Assembly (NCBI GenBank): GCA_034370585.1
Contig: CP139771.1
Location: 26,126,501-26,190,500 of the forward strand
Reading direction: 5' to 3'
Source of the DNA: Fragaria x ananassa
Lineage: Eukaryota > Streptophyta > Magnoliopsida > Rosales > Rosaceae
Length of the DNA: 64,000 nt
This document shows, piece after piece, positions 22,926-34,720 of the stretch. The first letter of the stretch is position 1, and each line of letters begins with the position of its first letter. The translations under genes and the position numbers were made by a program. The notes beneath the pieces are model-generated. The model saw only the letters and a list, made by a program, of their open reading frames with translations. It was not told the origin of the DNA and did no database searches.

Positions 22926-22933
22926 TTTATATA
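22926..22933 (-). promoter_or_regulatory. TATA box of nucleoredoxin gene
   Basis: TATATAAA on the minus strand, about 95 bp upstream of the ATG at 22832, a normal TATA distance allowing for a ~60-nt leader. Position-based inference. Confidence 0.5.
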
Positions 22934-22939
22934 TAATTC

Positions 22940-25455
22940 TGAGAACCTAATTGGTTTGCCCACGTCACTACGTATGTATGTGTATACTTCGAATTGAGCC
23001 CCCTCATTTATACATCAGAACCCCCACTCGAAGCTTTCATCTTCCATCGCTCGGACTAACGAGTACTACTACACTGTACTACGGCGTACCCTAAATCCGG
23101 TGCTTCACCAATCCATCACCACCACGGTTTCTATCAAATCCTGAGCTAAAATTATTAGAGCTAGCACAGTGCGCCACATGTTTAGATATTTGGGTTGGAA
23201 TTGGTGTGAAGCATGATATGATTGCTACGTTTAGGTCGTGGCACTCGGCAATATGGGCGATGCAAGCTATAGCTAACCAGGTCCGTGTTGCCATAAAGAA
23301 CTCTCTTTTTGAATTGATGGTTGTCACTGAATTGTGAAAGGCAAACAAACGGAGGGGACACATGTCGCAGCTACTATCGTTCAATCTTTTTTGTCAACTA
23401 TTCGCAACTTTTTCATGGAAAACAGGATAGGTGAGCTCAAACTTTAAAACATTATCTCCACAAAACTATTATTTTTTACGTTTTTATCTAGATTACACGT
23501 TTTCTTAAAAGATTTTTTAGACACATAAACTAATCAGTAATAATGTCATAATGTTTCCTCCTATTTTTCTGGTCATCATTAAGAATAATTTAGGGTTTAA
23601 CTTAATTAGAATCGGTAAATTTTTAATCTGAGTATGAGGTTCCATATGCGTCTAAACTTTTACCATGTGGTGATTACCTTTTTTTGTTAAGAAGAGAGCA
23701 ATGAAGGAGTACTTAGGTAACTTATTCAATTTCTTATTTTTTGCTATGTAATTGAATAGTTAATTAAAATTGAAGTGTAATCTTGTATTTCACACAAGCC
23801 TAGCCTCTTGTACTCCGTTTTTGTTTATGGTATCAAAACGGGTAAAGCAGCCCCACTTACACTAATGGTGTCTTTCCAAAACGTTGCCTTGCCCAAAGCA
23901 AAGCGAATAGTGGTGGCCTTCCTTTCGGAAGGACGAGTGATCCTAATATCGTAAGCCGTCCAAACTCCAAACATGAGTCATTTGCAAGCTAGCTAGCATT
24001 TCCTTTAAAAAGATATCAACCAGAGTACGTAGGCTAGTGCTCAATATCATTTCCTACTCTAGCGTCTCACGTGTGAGTCGCCACATCGCCGTTATCGTTT
24101 CTAATATGTTAGCATGCACTTTCACACACGTCTGTGATCGGGTAGGAGAGTTTCTTTGGATTCAAGCTAGCTAAAAGAGTTGATTACTCAACTTCTCAAT
24201 AGAACTTGTTAGTTTAACACTTAAGACGCTAGAGACAGTGTTTGTCGTTTTCCACCTTTTGGGTTGTGCTCCTACAAGGCTACGACGAAGATTGTCACCA
24301 CATATCATCAACAAGTCTTAAATCTTCGTGAAGCAAACTCTGTGGCTAACGTTTTATCAAAGATTACGGTATTTGCACTCGGGAGTTGGGATGTTAATTT
24401 TTCTTATGATGTTGTTGTTGATGTTAGTTTCGACCTTTTTAGCACCGGTTGTTTAATCATTTCGTATCAGACAAAAAACAAAAATAACAATCTTAGATCG
24501 CCATGGAGAAGCTGTAGGCTTGGCGCGTTGCTCGGATTTGCTGTTTTGGGCCCTTATGCTAGTTTAGTTTCTGTCCCCCTTTATGGGCCAGTGTTTTGTT
24601 GTTCTCATTGGACTTGGAACAAGGCCCATTTTCAGGCCTTTAATTTCTTCCACTCTTCGATCGGGATATATGAATCGCTCTCAGCTTCTTGATTACGGTA
24701 AAAGAAAGTAAGAATTTATTATCAGATTCGTCGATTGGGTTACAGCTGCGGCATTCCCTTATTTGATTTCAATCTAATTGGCACATTTATGATTAATTTA
24801 CAGCTGGAGATCGAAAGAAAGAAAGTTAACTGACTGATACATAGGATCTGAGTTACTTCGATCAACAGCTAGCTATGCATGAGAGGAAAGCAATCGAACC
24901 ACAGTAATTACTTGTGGTAGAATTTAAAATCTCAATTTGAAACTCATAAATGAACAAATAAACCTTCCCCCAGATATTTGCATATACGTACAGGCTAGCA
25001 CACCATTCTAGAATACCCGTGCGGCTGCAAATTCCTCAGAGCCGATGCACCGCCGTATTGCCACCAAACCAACCCATGCACGCCGGGGACTAAACGGTCA
25101 TTTTAACACACTTGCCCCTGCTAACTGATTGGGGCAGCTTTGGTACTTGCGCAGTCTGTCACAAAATACTACATATGGCTGCATGCAGCTGCAATTGCAC
25201 CGGACCTTAAAAATAACTCTTATTTTGAACTGAGAAAAATCTGGAATTTGGACCGATCGAGATATTGAAATTTCATCAAATCATGCATGCAGTACCAATA
25301 GATTGATACTAATATACAGTGGAAAACGATTCGATGATTTTAATAAATCAAATAATGAAATTAACCGAGATGATCAAAACCCTACATAGCACAGTTCTAC
25401 ATATGATCATCACTGATACAAATATATACTTTGTTTTCCTTTTTCTCGATCTGAA
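22940..25455. other. Intergenic, no intact gene seen
   Basis: About 2.5 kb between the nucleoredoxin promoter and the RING gene. A short frame around 24264-24400 contains QQVLNLREANSVANVLSKI, faintly like the end of a retroelement RNase H domain, but there is no extended homology. Nothing else can be supported. Confidence 0.45.
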
Positions 25456-25854
25456 CTAACATGGATTGTCATCAGAAGAAGCATAAATCTGCTGAGGTTG
25501 GAGTTTGGCTCGACAAACCGGACAGCACGAGTTCTTAGAAAGCCAGGTATCGGCGCATTGGAGATGGAAGCCGTGGTTACAACCGGGAACCACCCTGGCC
25601 GGTTGCTCAGGCTCGATCTCGTCCAGACACACCGCGCACTCCGTCCCCCGGATCAGCTCTTTCCCGCTAGTTTTCGGCAGCTTTTCGAGATCAGATGCCG
25701 ATAAGCCCTTCTCGGAAACCTGCTTGACCGGTAACTGAGGGGCTACCGCCGACCGGGAATTGGAGGCGAACCATAAGAGACAGATGTAGACCACGAACAC
25801 AGCGCTCATGCCTACGCAGGGTAGGAAGAGCGCTAGGAAGATGGAGAAGAGCAT
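25456..25854 (-). CDS. ATL-type RING-H2 E3 ubiquitin ligase, 132 aa
   Basis: This intronless gene is short even for the ATL family. An N-terminal hydrophobic segment (residues ~2-30, LFSIFLALFLPCVGMSAVFVVYI) predicts a membrane anchor. A GLSASDLEKLP stretch resembles the GLD motif (normally GLD/GLN..PxF). A complete RING-H2 finger follows: C-x2-C in CAVC, C-N-H-G-F-H, C in the QCADTWL helix, and C-P-V-C. It should recruit E2 enzymes at a membrane. By recall the size and layout resemble Arabidopsis ATL23 (At5g42200). The start is the only ATG ahead of the membrane segment. Substrates are unknown. Confidence 0.9.
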   Translation of the reverse strand: MLFSIFLALFLPCVGMSAVFVVYICLLWFASNSRSAVAPQLPVKQVSEKGLSASDLEKLPKTSGKELIRGTECAVCLDEIEPEQPARVVPGCNHGFHLQCADTWLSKNSCCPVCRAKLQPQQIYASSDDNPC

Positions 25855-26933
25855 TTTCTGCTGTGCTCGATCTTAAGTTTTGTGAAATTGATACAAGGTG
25901 TATATATATGTACAACAGAAATTTTAATCTCTAGTGAAATAGGGTGGCTTACTTTGGAATTAAACTGAGGAGTAAATGAAGGTTTGGTGTAGCTGTAATC
26001 TGAGGGGAAGTGAGGTGGGTTACAGCGAGGAGGGCATCAACCGAGGTGACGTGTATTTGATGGGGGTGTGTATTTATGTAACGGCCATTTTTGGTAGTGA
26101 GGGATTCGTTTCGTTTTGCAGTTTTGGTTTTTTGGGGGAGTGAAACGTGCGTCGTATTTCGAAGGTTGGTAACTCTTTTACTGCGTCGTGGGTCCCGTGA
26201 GCCGTTGGTGGACAGCTGTTGCGTGAGAGGCTTCGAATCTATGAGATGGGCCGAGCTAATATCATGGGCCGCATGCCTGCATTATTAGTACAAGAGAAGG
26301 CCCAATATATTTAAACCGAAGGAATTTTGCTCTTTCTTTATGTGAATGATTGAGATTAAAATACGACATAATACAAATACATGATGCCCCACATGAATTT
26401 ATTGTGACTAACATTGCATTGCATACAAGAATTTTTGGGGAACGTAGACTATATTCAAAAGTGGTGAGCTACACTGGTCCAAATCGATTTTGACATTTGG
26501 ATATCTACCTTTAAATCTCTAATATTCTCACGCATTTCATATTCTATTTTTGATGAAGGTTCCAAAATCACTATTAAAAAGGAGCAATAACAAGTACCAG
26601 TCAGGTGAGCTGAACAAACAAACAAAGGTAAAAGTTACCATATTGAGCTGAACAAAGTACCATAATCAGGGCACATACATAACCGTTTGTTTTCTTTTTG
26701 TTACTCGGCCATATTCACGGGGTTATACACAATTTACACAAGCCAATACAGTAAATCATTTCGAGCAATACAGTAAAATTCTGATCCAATAAAAAAAAAC
26801 ACAAGGAGATGGAGACTAGAGAGAGAAACGTAGAAGAATATTCGTGGTTGTATAGATGATTATCATGTTCGGGGTGACTTTACCTTAATTGCAACAGTCC
26901 ATCCGAAGAAAAACGGAGGAAGCAAAGCACAGA
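25855..26933. other. Divergent promoter region between RING and thioredoxin-fold genes
   Basis: Intergenic. TGGGCC-type motifs occur around 26248-26302 (for example ATGGGCCGAG, ATGGGCCGC and AAGGCCCAAT). A TATA-like TATATATA lies near 25903. No extra gene seen. Confidence 0.45.
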
Positions 26934-28402
26934 ATGGTGATGATACAAACAGCTTTACTGTTGCTTTTGGTTTCGGTTTTAAATGGGTATGCACAGACCC
27001 TGCCCCCTGCCAAGTACGATGGGTTCTTATACGAGCATCGCCCAGTTGACCCGGATTCGATTCTGATCGAAGCCTTCTTCGACCCGGTCTGCCCTGACAG
27101 TCGAGATTCCTGGCCACCCCTCAAGCAGGCCCTTGCCTACTACGGGCCTCATGTCACTCTTGCTGTTCACCTTTTACCGTTGCCGTAAGTCGTTTTGTTT
27201 ATGACTTTATGTTGCTGGTTGATCAGCTTGAATCGATTACATGTTTGATTCAACTTCCAAAATTGTTGTCTTGCTGCTGTAAGAAGCGTCATGTTTTGGA
27301 TTGGGGCAGATGTAACCAATTGACCTTATTGAGAATCATGGTTATGCTCTGTGGTAATGGAATGACGGAAATAGTGTTGTTTTTTTGAAACTGCAGTTAC
27401 CATGACAACGCTTTTGTTGCTTCTCGTGCTTTACACATTGTAAATCAGCTGAAACCTGCTGCGACATTTTCGGTGTTGGAGTGGTTCTTCAAGTATCAGG
27501 TATACTTTCATCAACTATTATAGTATCACATTCGTTTGCACTTATTAGCATTGGCTTCCACCTCTTTGTGTGTCTGTGTGTATGTACTTAGTTGGCTTCA
27601 TTTGTAAATTGAAAGACAGGCATGAACTAATCAAGCTATTATATTCCCACAAAATCTATTGGTCTATTAGTAAAGATTGAATTTGGTGGAATAGCTTTAC
27701 CATCATGAACCCTGCTAATTTGCTGGTTTTCAAGCTAGTTTTTGTCTTGTGATACATTTTCCGTCTTTGTATATCAGTAGATGATGGAATTGCTCATAGT
27801 AGTTCATTAGCTGAAATGATTTGGTGTTGTTATTCTTGTTCAAGTTTCTTTTGTTCTCAACCTGTTTCAAATATTGAACAGGAGAGGTATTACAATGCTC
27901 AAACCCGCAACATTTCTCGAGCTGCTATTGTAGATGACTTAGTGAAGCAACTGACATCTGTAGTTGGGAACTCTTATCATAGTTCCCTGGAATCAGGCTT
28001 TACTGACCGGAAAACTGATCTCACAACAAGGGTTTCCTTCAAGGTAATTAAGTATTGGTTTACACATGCCTCAATTACTTCTAGTCAGGCGACATATATT
28101 TGCACAGAATCACACAATCTTTTGTTCCTTAGAATAGAATTTACCTGTGGTTATCAGCAAACTAGCTAAAAAAACAGCACTTGTATTTTACTGTTGTTAA
28201 TCTCGAATTCTAATCATGTTGAATGTTTTCTGTCATGCAGTATAGTACTTCAAGAGGGGTGTATGGAACGCCTTTTTTCTATGTAAATGGATTTGTATTG
28301 CCTGATGCTGGCGACGCACGAGATTATAAGGGATGGAGAAAAGTGCTTGACCCATTAGTTACGGCGCCAAAGAAACAGGAAAATCTACATTTCTTCTTGT
28401 AA
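26934..28402 (+). CDS. Secreted/ER thioredoxin-superfamily (DsbA-like fold) protein
   Basis: Four exons: 26934-27184, 27397-27499, 27882-28043 and 28241-28402, giving 225 residues. The N-terminus is a clear signal peptide (IQTALLLLLVSVLNGYAQ), so the mature protein is extracellular or in the endomembrane system. The thioredoxin-fold start is recognisable (LIEAFFDPVCPDSRDSWPPL), with C-P-D-S where oxidoreductases have CxxC, so it has one cysteine at the expected active site. The later GVYGTPFFYVNGFVLPDAG matches the cis-Pro loop of DsbA-like proteins. It corresponds by recall to Arabidopsis At1g20225/At1g76020, annotated only as thioredoxin superfamily. With one active-site Cys, disulfide isomerase or binding roles are as likely as oxidation. 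The next gene downstream (Alba) is also its neighbour in Arabidopsis. Confidence 0.88.
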
Positions 28403-28567
28403 AGGATCTTGCTAATTGGTTCATGTTCTTCGTTTGCTGAAGAATGAAGTCCAAAATGTGGTTTCAATGCTTATATTAATGAACCTGGCCATTAGGCCAT
28501 GGAATAAATGATCTGTAATGCAACACTGGTGAAAATTGGGTTTGGTATGCTTAAGAATCCTCTCTTA

Positions 28568-28990
28568 TCTCTACTATTATAAAGCCAGGCCCTCAAAAGT
28601 TTCATCAAATTGTGAACTTTCATAATTACTCTGAATGAATTAACTAACACAAATAAAAACCAAGAGTTGTTATAGTAAAAGCAAAATAAAAATCAAAACA
28701 ACTTAAATAAATAAATCTCTACTACTATAAAGCCAGGTGCTCAAAAACTTCACCAAATTGTGAACTTTCATAATTACCCTTAATGAATCAACTAACACAA
28801 ATAAAAACCAAGGGTTGTTACAGTAAAAGCAAAATAAAAATCAAAACAACTTAAATAAATAAATAATCATAAAAACTACCGATTAATAGGACGCATAACT
28901 GTATAATACGGTACTCAATTAACCGCTCACGCTTATCTTTAGTTGATCGTGATTATGATTCCTTGCAAATATACACGGGTAAAAGGCTAG
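28568..28990 (+). mobile_element. Non-autonomous Helitron-like element with duplicated 5' end, 423 bp
   Basis: It begins TCTCTACTATTATAAAG directly after an A and ends GGCTAG directly before a T, the A/T insertion pattern of Helitrons with TC at the 5' end and CTAG at the 3' end. A 148-bp segment starting at the 5' terminus is repeated in tandem: the second 5' end, TCTCTACTACTATAAAG, begins at 28716. No RepHel coding. A 3' hairpin was not clearly seen, so the class is probable rather than certain. Confidence 0.6.
28569..28864. repeat. Tandem duplication, 148-bp period, two copies
   Basis: Two near-identical copies (for example TTGTGAACTTTCATAATTAC and GTAAAAGCAAAATAAAAATC in each) start at 28569 and 28717. 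A dozen or so differences show it is not brand new. Confidence 0.9.
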
Positions 28991-29123
28991 TAAGTTATAA
29001 CAGTGTGTTGCAATTGGCCTTGTATGTCCAATTTTATGAATTACACCAAGTCACAGTAAACTTAAAAGGTGTTATAAACCATTAATCAACAAAGACAAAG
29101 ACAAGGAGGATAGCCGAAAATTG

Positions 29124-29261
29124 AGGCCCAAAATGTTGAGGCCCGGGCCCAAGGAGGATAACCGCAGTTAGGGCGAAGGTAACTGAAAGGGAGAGAAAGA
29201 CGGGAGAAAGAAGTAGAGCAGGTGGTTAGGGTAGTTTAGGAGGATTGGGTTGGTATATAAA
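29124..29261 (+). promoter_or_regulatory. Alba promoter: site II motifs, partial telo-box, TATA box
   Basis: GGCCCA motifs lie at about 29125 and 29147 (GAGGCCCAAAATG and CGGGCCCAAGG). A partial telo-box, ACCCTAA on the minus strand, lies near 29227-29233. TATATAAA is at 29254-29261. Site II plus telo-box plus TATA is the recognised layout of plant ribosomal and translation-related promoters, which fits an RNA-binding Alba protein. The leader must contain an intron because the ATG at 29571 directly follows a TTGTTGTAG acceptor. Confidence 0.5.
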
Positions 29262-29570
29262 CCAAGAGACACCGCTGTGCGAATTAGGGCGTAAAAGAAA
29301 AAACGAAGCCGTAGAAGAGGGCTCTTCTTTGTGTTGTGTGGAGCGAGCACTACTTATCCCTTTTTCAACATCACCGTACGCTTCCTTCTCCTTCCAGATC
29401 CGTCCACCCCTCCTCCTCCTGTTTCTCTTCTCTAAATTTCTCAGAATCAATTTAATTTTTTTTTTCTATAAAAATTTCACGGCCTGTTTGGTTGTGTTTC
29501 TGAGTGTTTGGGACTTAGGTGTGGATTGATTCTGATGCATGGCTCTGATGAGGTTTTGGTTTTGTTGTAG

Positions 29571-31752
29571 ATGGATCGGTACCAGAGAGTGGAGAAGCCA
29601 AGAGCAGAGACGCCTATTGATGAGAATGAGATTAGGATTACCAGCCAAGGGAGGATGCGCAACTACATCACTTATGCCATGACCCTGCTTCAGGTATCAT
29701 GTCTAAATTTTTTATTTATAGAAATGGTACTTGTTTGTTAGTATGTATCATTTTGTAATAGCACAAGTGTTCAAAGTTGTGGATTCGTATGATATGTGGC
29801 GGATTTCGTAATGATATTACTCGGATATTTGAATTTATGTTGATGTTTCTGTTTGGGAACACGGAACACTTGTTGGACTTGTGATATTTGCTATCTTGTT
29901 AGCTAGCTATAGGCAATTGGTTGCTAACATATACTGCTTATGCAAGTCGAAAATACAATTGTGTGCTATAGGTAACTGCGTGATTATACTTGTAGTGTTG
30001 TGGTACTGGTTGTTGTTGTAAAAGGCTTGTCTGAGGGATTAAATCATGTAGTTTAGTGATTTATGATTGTCATGATATCTTTAGTATACTTGGTTTGGTA
30101 CAATAGTGTCTAAATTTCTTAATATATTGCAGGAGAAGGGATCAGATGAAATTGTTTTCAAGGCTATGGGAAGAGCTATCAACAAGACCGTGACGATTGT
30201 GGAGCTACTTAAGGTTAGACGTCTCATTGTAAATCACTTTGCTGACTGGTTGATTGTTCAGTAGAATTAATAGGCTGACAAGTTAGTCTTATTACTGTTA
30301 TTCCAGAGAAGAATTGTTGGTCTTCACCAGTATACTACAATTGGATCCACCGACATAACTGATACTTGGGAACCCCTTGAGGAAGGCCTCCAAACGTAAG
30401 AGTTGCTGAACTTTATCTTGAGCAATAGTTGTTTATTTGATGTACCTTTATCTCTTATGTAGCTTATTAGTTTTGGCCTCATAGTGTTCTTTTCTTTTCT
30501 ACAGACTGGAGACAACAAGGCATGTGTCAATGATCGTCATAACGCTGTCAAAGAAGGAAATCAATAAATCTACCATTGGGTGAGGTTTTGAGTCCTTTTA
30601 TAAGTTGCATTTATTTCTTCCCAATCTTGTGGCACCTTAGCCTTAGATTATGGACTTTTAGCATAAATTGATCTAAAGCTATAAGAAGTGTACCGGGTTT
30701 GCACTGGTTATGTTGATATTGAGGACTATTGATTTTACATTTTCATATCTGTTGCATAGTTAGATTTTCTGTGGTGAACTTTAGTTGATATCTGTTGCAT
30801 GTGTTTGAGATTATCTGATTTACATGCCTGAATTGTAAGCTATTAAACATAGAAGAATCTGTTTGGTTAACTGTTCTGTGAATATAGAGATTTGCTGAAA
30901 TTATAAATTGATGTTATCATCAGGTACCAGCCCCCATTACCTGCTGAATTGGTGAAGGCATCTGCAGAGATTGATTATGAAGGAGGTAGTTCCATATAAG
31001 TAGCAATATGTTAGTTTATTTAACTTAGTTCTATTTGTAGATTCTGATGTGTTCATTTGTTTAACTTATCTGTATTTTGCAGAGGACTCACCAAGTGGTC
31101 GTGGCCGTGGCAGAGGAAGGGGAAGGGGGAGGGGAAGGGGGAGGGGGAGGGGAATGGGCAGGTTCAGAGGTAGGCCCTGATACAATTTGTTCAATATTTC
31201 TTCTATTGTTTTGTAAATCAACGTCGTGAAACGTTTTGTTGCATTGCATCTTTACTTTATCTGGTGGTCTGTTAACTTTATCGCATATAGGTTCTATAGA
31301 TATGCGGTGACTGTTTGATGCCTCTAGTAAAGATTTTTGATAAAATCAATTATGTTGTAATTGCAGGAAACAATGGCTTTGTGCCTGAATATGATGATGG
31401 AGGTTATGACCGCAGCGGGGGTGATTTCAGGGGCAGGGGGCGTGGCAGGGGTCGCAGTTTCCGAGGCCGTGGAAGGGGAGGTTACGATGGACCGCAGGCC
31501 GATGTGCAGCAAGATGGAGGATACAATGAAGAAGCACCTCCTCAACGTGGCCGTGGTATGTGTTTCACTAATTTCTTCCTTACATATGCATATCATAGAC
31601 ATTCGAGTAATCACATTGAAATCAATTCCTTTGAACAATGTGTTTGAATTGCTTTCTGTGTAGGTCGTGGCCGTGGCAGGGGAGGATATCGTGGAAGGGG
31701 CCGTGGCAGCTACAGGTCTAATGGGCCGATCCAGGCACAGCTGCTTGAGTAG
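29571..31752 (+). CDS. Alba-domain DNA/RNA-binding protein with RGG tail (ALBA4/5-like)
   Basis: Eight exons: 29571-29693, 30133-30213, 30307-30395, 30505-30579, 30924-30985, 31083-31169, 31367-31555 and 31664-31752, giving 264 residues. The first ~120 residues are the Alba domain (NEIRITSQGRMRNYITYAMT; FKAMGRAINKTVTIVELLKRR), a Rpp20-type dimeric nucleic-acid-binding fold. The C-terminal half is Arg/Gly-rich (RGRGRGRGRG and repeated RGRGR) with acidic-aromatic spacers. Such long Albas bind RNA and associate with P-bodies/stress granules and mRNA stabilisation. It corresponds by recall to Arabidopsis At1g20220/At1g76010, with the thioredoxin-fold gene as conserved neighbour. The start is the first base of its exon, implying a 5' UTR intron. 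Exon 6 has a strong G-quadruplex-prone run. Confidence 0.92.
31119..31157 (+). other. G-quadruplex-prone G-run in Alba exon 6
   Basis: At least six runs of 4-5 G separated by A or AA lie on the coding strand, so they are also present in the mRNA. They encode the Arg-Gly repeats. The spacing satisfies the usual G4 rule (four or more G3+ runs with loops of 1-7). Confidence 0.8.
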
Positions 31753-32339
31753 CAATATGGACGTCATTGAACATCCTGCAAATGGCCAGTGTCTACCGAT
31801 GGGAGCCTTTATTATCCAATCTATGTTTTCTATATTATCTTTATGCATGATGATGATTGTAGAGACCTAGTTTAGAGTCCTTTGAGGTAATCGCTTTTGT
31901 TTTGTCGTGTAGATGTAGGTGACATGTTTTTAACATCTGGATTGATCAGCGCATTCTTTTATTATTATGGAGAATTTTGTTGTCAAAGAAGATTTTCCTT
32001 CTATCAACACTTGATTCGAAGCATATTTAGCATAACAATCAGCTTTGCTCACTAGTTTCCGGAAGTGGTTCTTCTTGTCACTTTAATGCGCTACTTAGTT
32101 ACAAACCTGCTACATATTTGTATTGTTCACCCATTTTCTGATGTGGGACTCTAGAAAAAGTACAAGTCTTGTTTGGACAAATGAAAAACTCCGATTAATT
32201 GACAGTTTTAAACATACTACTGAACTGGCTTTGCCATAATCTACCCTGAAACCTGAGTCACAAAGATAAGATCTATATTATTAAGCTGCTTCTTGAGAAA
32301 AAAGCCAGTCTTGTGCTTTATTCAGAGAAGTTCAGAACT
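31753..32339. other. Intergenic: Alba 3' UTR and flank
   Basis: 3' UTR of the Alba gene then AT-rich sequence. No coding region supported. Confidence 0.5.
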
Positions 32340-32695
32340 ATGTACTCCTGAGGTGCTTCTGCATATCACTTTTGTGCTATCAATGTTGCAAAAGACTGTT
32401 TGTTAGCATCCTTGAATGAAGATACTAAAGCAGGACATATATGGGCTACTCTTGCAAATGCCTATTATATGACTGGTGATCAAAGAAGTTCCAGCAAGTG
32501 CTTGGAGAAGTGCTCATGGCTCATTGCTGATATATTTATTGAGGTTGTCCATCGGGGTCTTATAGTGATGCATAACTTCTCTGTGTCTATCTCGGTTCAT
32601 AATGGGAAGAAGCAAAGTTATGTTACGACAGGGCCCTCCAGGCAGACCCAAAGCTGGACGCTGCCAAATCCAACTTGATCAAAGTAGTCTCTGCA
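32340..32695 (+). pseudogene. Relic of a tetratricopeptide-repeat (TPR) gene
   Basis: One frame reads AINVAKDCLLASLNEDTKAG and then HIWATLANAYYMTGDQRSSS, which has clear TPR spacing (W..LANAYY..G). Further on, in a different frame, LCYDRALQADPKLDAAKSNL continues a TPR-like helix pair and ends at a stop. The two parts do not join without a frame change or intron, and there is no start region, so this is a fragment, probably from two exons. The parent family (an SKI3-like or other large TPR protein) is a guess. Confidence 0.5.
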
Positions 32696-34616
32696 TCAAG
32701 ATAGTATGCAGGCTTTAAGGTGAAGATCAACATAATGCAAAGTGAAAAGGGAGTCACTAGACTTCTTTAGGTGCTTCAATATGGATAGCTAAGAGAATTA
32801 GATCAGGGTAGAAAGAAATTGAAACATGTTTGTATGATTCTTGGTCCGTATAATCTCATGTGTTTTGTTGAATTTGGTCAAATTGAAAAATTCTTACCAC
32901 GCTTTACTGTGCATGGTTCTTTCTAAAGCAATTCTTATCTTTCCTTGAAAAATCAATATGGTAATGTCTTTAAGGTGAGATTTCATCAGCTTCTGTTTAT
33001 TTTCAAGAATCTGTTTGTTCTCTGGCACAATTCAATTTGAAATGATGCAATAGAGTCTTCAAGCAGCAACTTAGCTCCGTTGCTTGTAAAGTATTAAGTA
33101 CAAGAACTTGCTCTTGCCGCCTGGAAATCCACTTCGGCAGCCTATGGTTTTCGAATTCAATGTAACAAATGAGAGCATTCTAAGGTTTGCGTTTCTTTTT
33201 CGTGTAAAAACAGGAGAGAGGATCATGTTTATGCAGAGACAAATGGACAGAGCTGAATGTGACTATCTATCTTATGAGAACTGAATGACCGACTCGAATC
33301 ATTGAGGGACTACTTGCGTAATCAACAACTAAACTACATAATAATTCTATATTACACCAAGTCTAAGAAACTAATCGCTAATACTTGTTATCAAACCCAG
33401 TGTGAGATTGTGGATATAGGATGTAGGTATGCTTATCTGTTCAAAGCCTGACTTCTGATGAGAGGTTGGTGTTATGTGCAAGAATTGACTTCCAATCATT
33501 CAAAACCACCAACACCAAATTCTCCTAGCCATTCTTTTACGTAAACTAGCTACCTTCATTATCCTCCGCCTCAGAATGCGCCTAAGAAACTTGAAACTAC
33601 CTTCATTTGTGTTTATATTTATGCATCAACTAGCAGAAGAATATAATAAGAAACCCTTTAGGTAGGTCTTCCTTCTTATCAAAATATAAACTCCAGGACT
33701 TCATATGATTGATTTCCAACTTCTCAATCTCACTAGCTAGCGGTGGTTAATAATAATGGCCAGCTCTTTTATGCCCCTTGATACATAAACTATTGCTAGT
33801 CCATGGACTCTTCCAAAATGCTTGACGGTGCTACAAATCACATGGCAACTGTAACCTGCAGAATAGCTGTACTGAATGATACCGCAAATTCGTTTCCCAA
33901 GTTCCAAATTCTTATTTAAAATAAAAAATAAGAAAATCAAAGACAAAAAAAATGGTTTGCTCTTGGCAAAGGTTAGGATTTGGCTAGATCAATATCGTAA
34001 GATTCCCTCCAAATGTCGGATCAGGTTAATATATGTCGAAAATCGACGGTGAGGAGGAGATGCTTTCTTACCTGTTGTACTTCTTCATATATTCATAAAC
34101 AAGTAGAACTCATCACATTCAGAATCTGATTAGTATCACAAAGGGTGAAAATCATGTGCATTACACATGAACTGTAGTGGCCTTGTATGTATGTTCATCA
34201 TAAGCGTCTAAAGAAATACCATGTGAACCTGTGTGATATGATCCATCTCCAATATATATTCCACCATATACAAAAAGCTGCAATATATAATATTTGTCAT
34301 TTTATCTTCGAATAGCAACAACATCTGCAACCTGCAAATTAACCCTTTAGGCCATTTTTAAAGCAGCAAGAATTTGGATTTATGGATTTTTTTTGTGATT
34401 TATTCACGGCTCTTCTGTTGGGGACGAGCATGTGGGTGTGTGAGAGAGGACTATATAGAACATTAGAACGTGGGAATAATTGACTGAAACGATTCAGACT
34501 TTGCAGAGATGATGAAGTTTGGATTAAAATACACATCAAATCGTATCATTTACGTTCAATCCGGCTGCCATGTGAGCCTGTGCCATATTTTGCTTCATCT
34601 GTTTCGTCCGGTGCCT
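32696..34616. other. Intergenic, EXPA upstream region
   Basis: About 1.9 kb with no supported gene, RNA or transposon end. The right portion is the expansin promoter. Confidence 0.45.
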
Positions 34617-34624
34617 TATTTAAA
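34617..34624 (+). promoter_or_regulatory. TATA-like box of the expansin gene
   Basis: TATTTAAA about 97 bp upstream of the ATG at 34721, preceded by GC-richer sequence. Position-based inference. Confidence 0.4.
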
Positions 34625-34720
34625 CAGAAACGTCTTGCTTAGAAAACCCAGTATCTGTAAATACAGCAATCGATCTCAATCAATCTGCTCTGAGCTAGTT
34701 AGCGAGAAGTGATACTAAGA

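Noticed and set aside
24264..24692. Frame containing LREANSVANVLSK, faintly like retroelement RNase H
   Set aside because: Only about a dozen residues resemble the family, and no catalytic residues or flanking repeats are visible.
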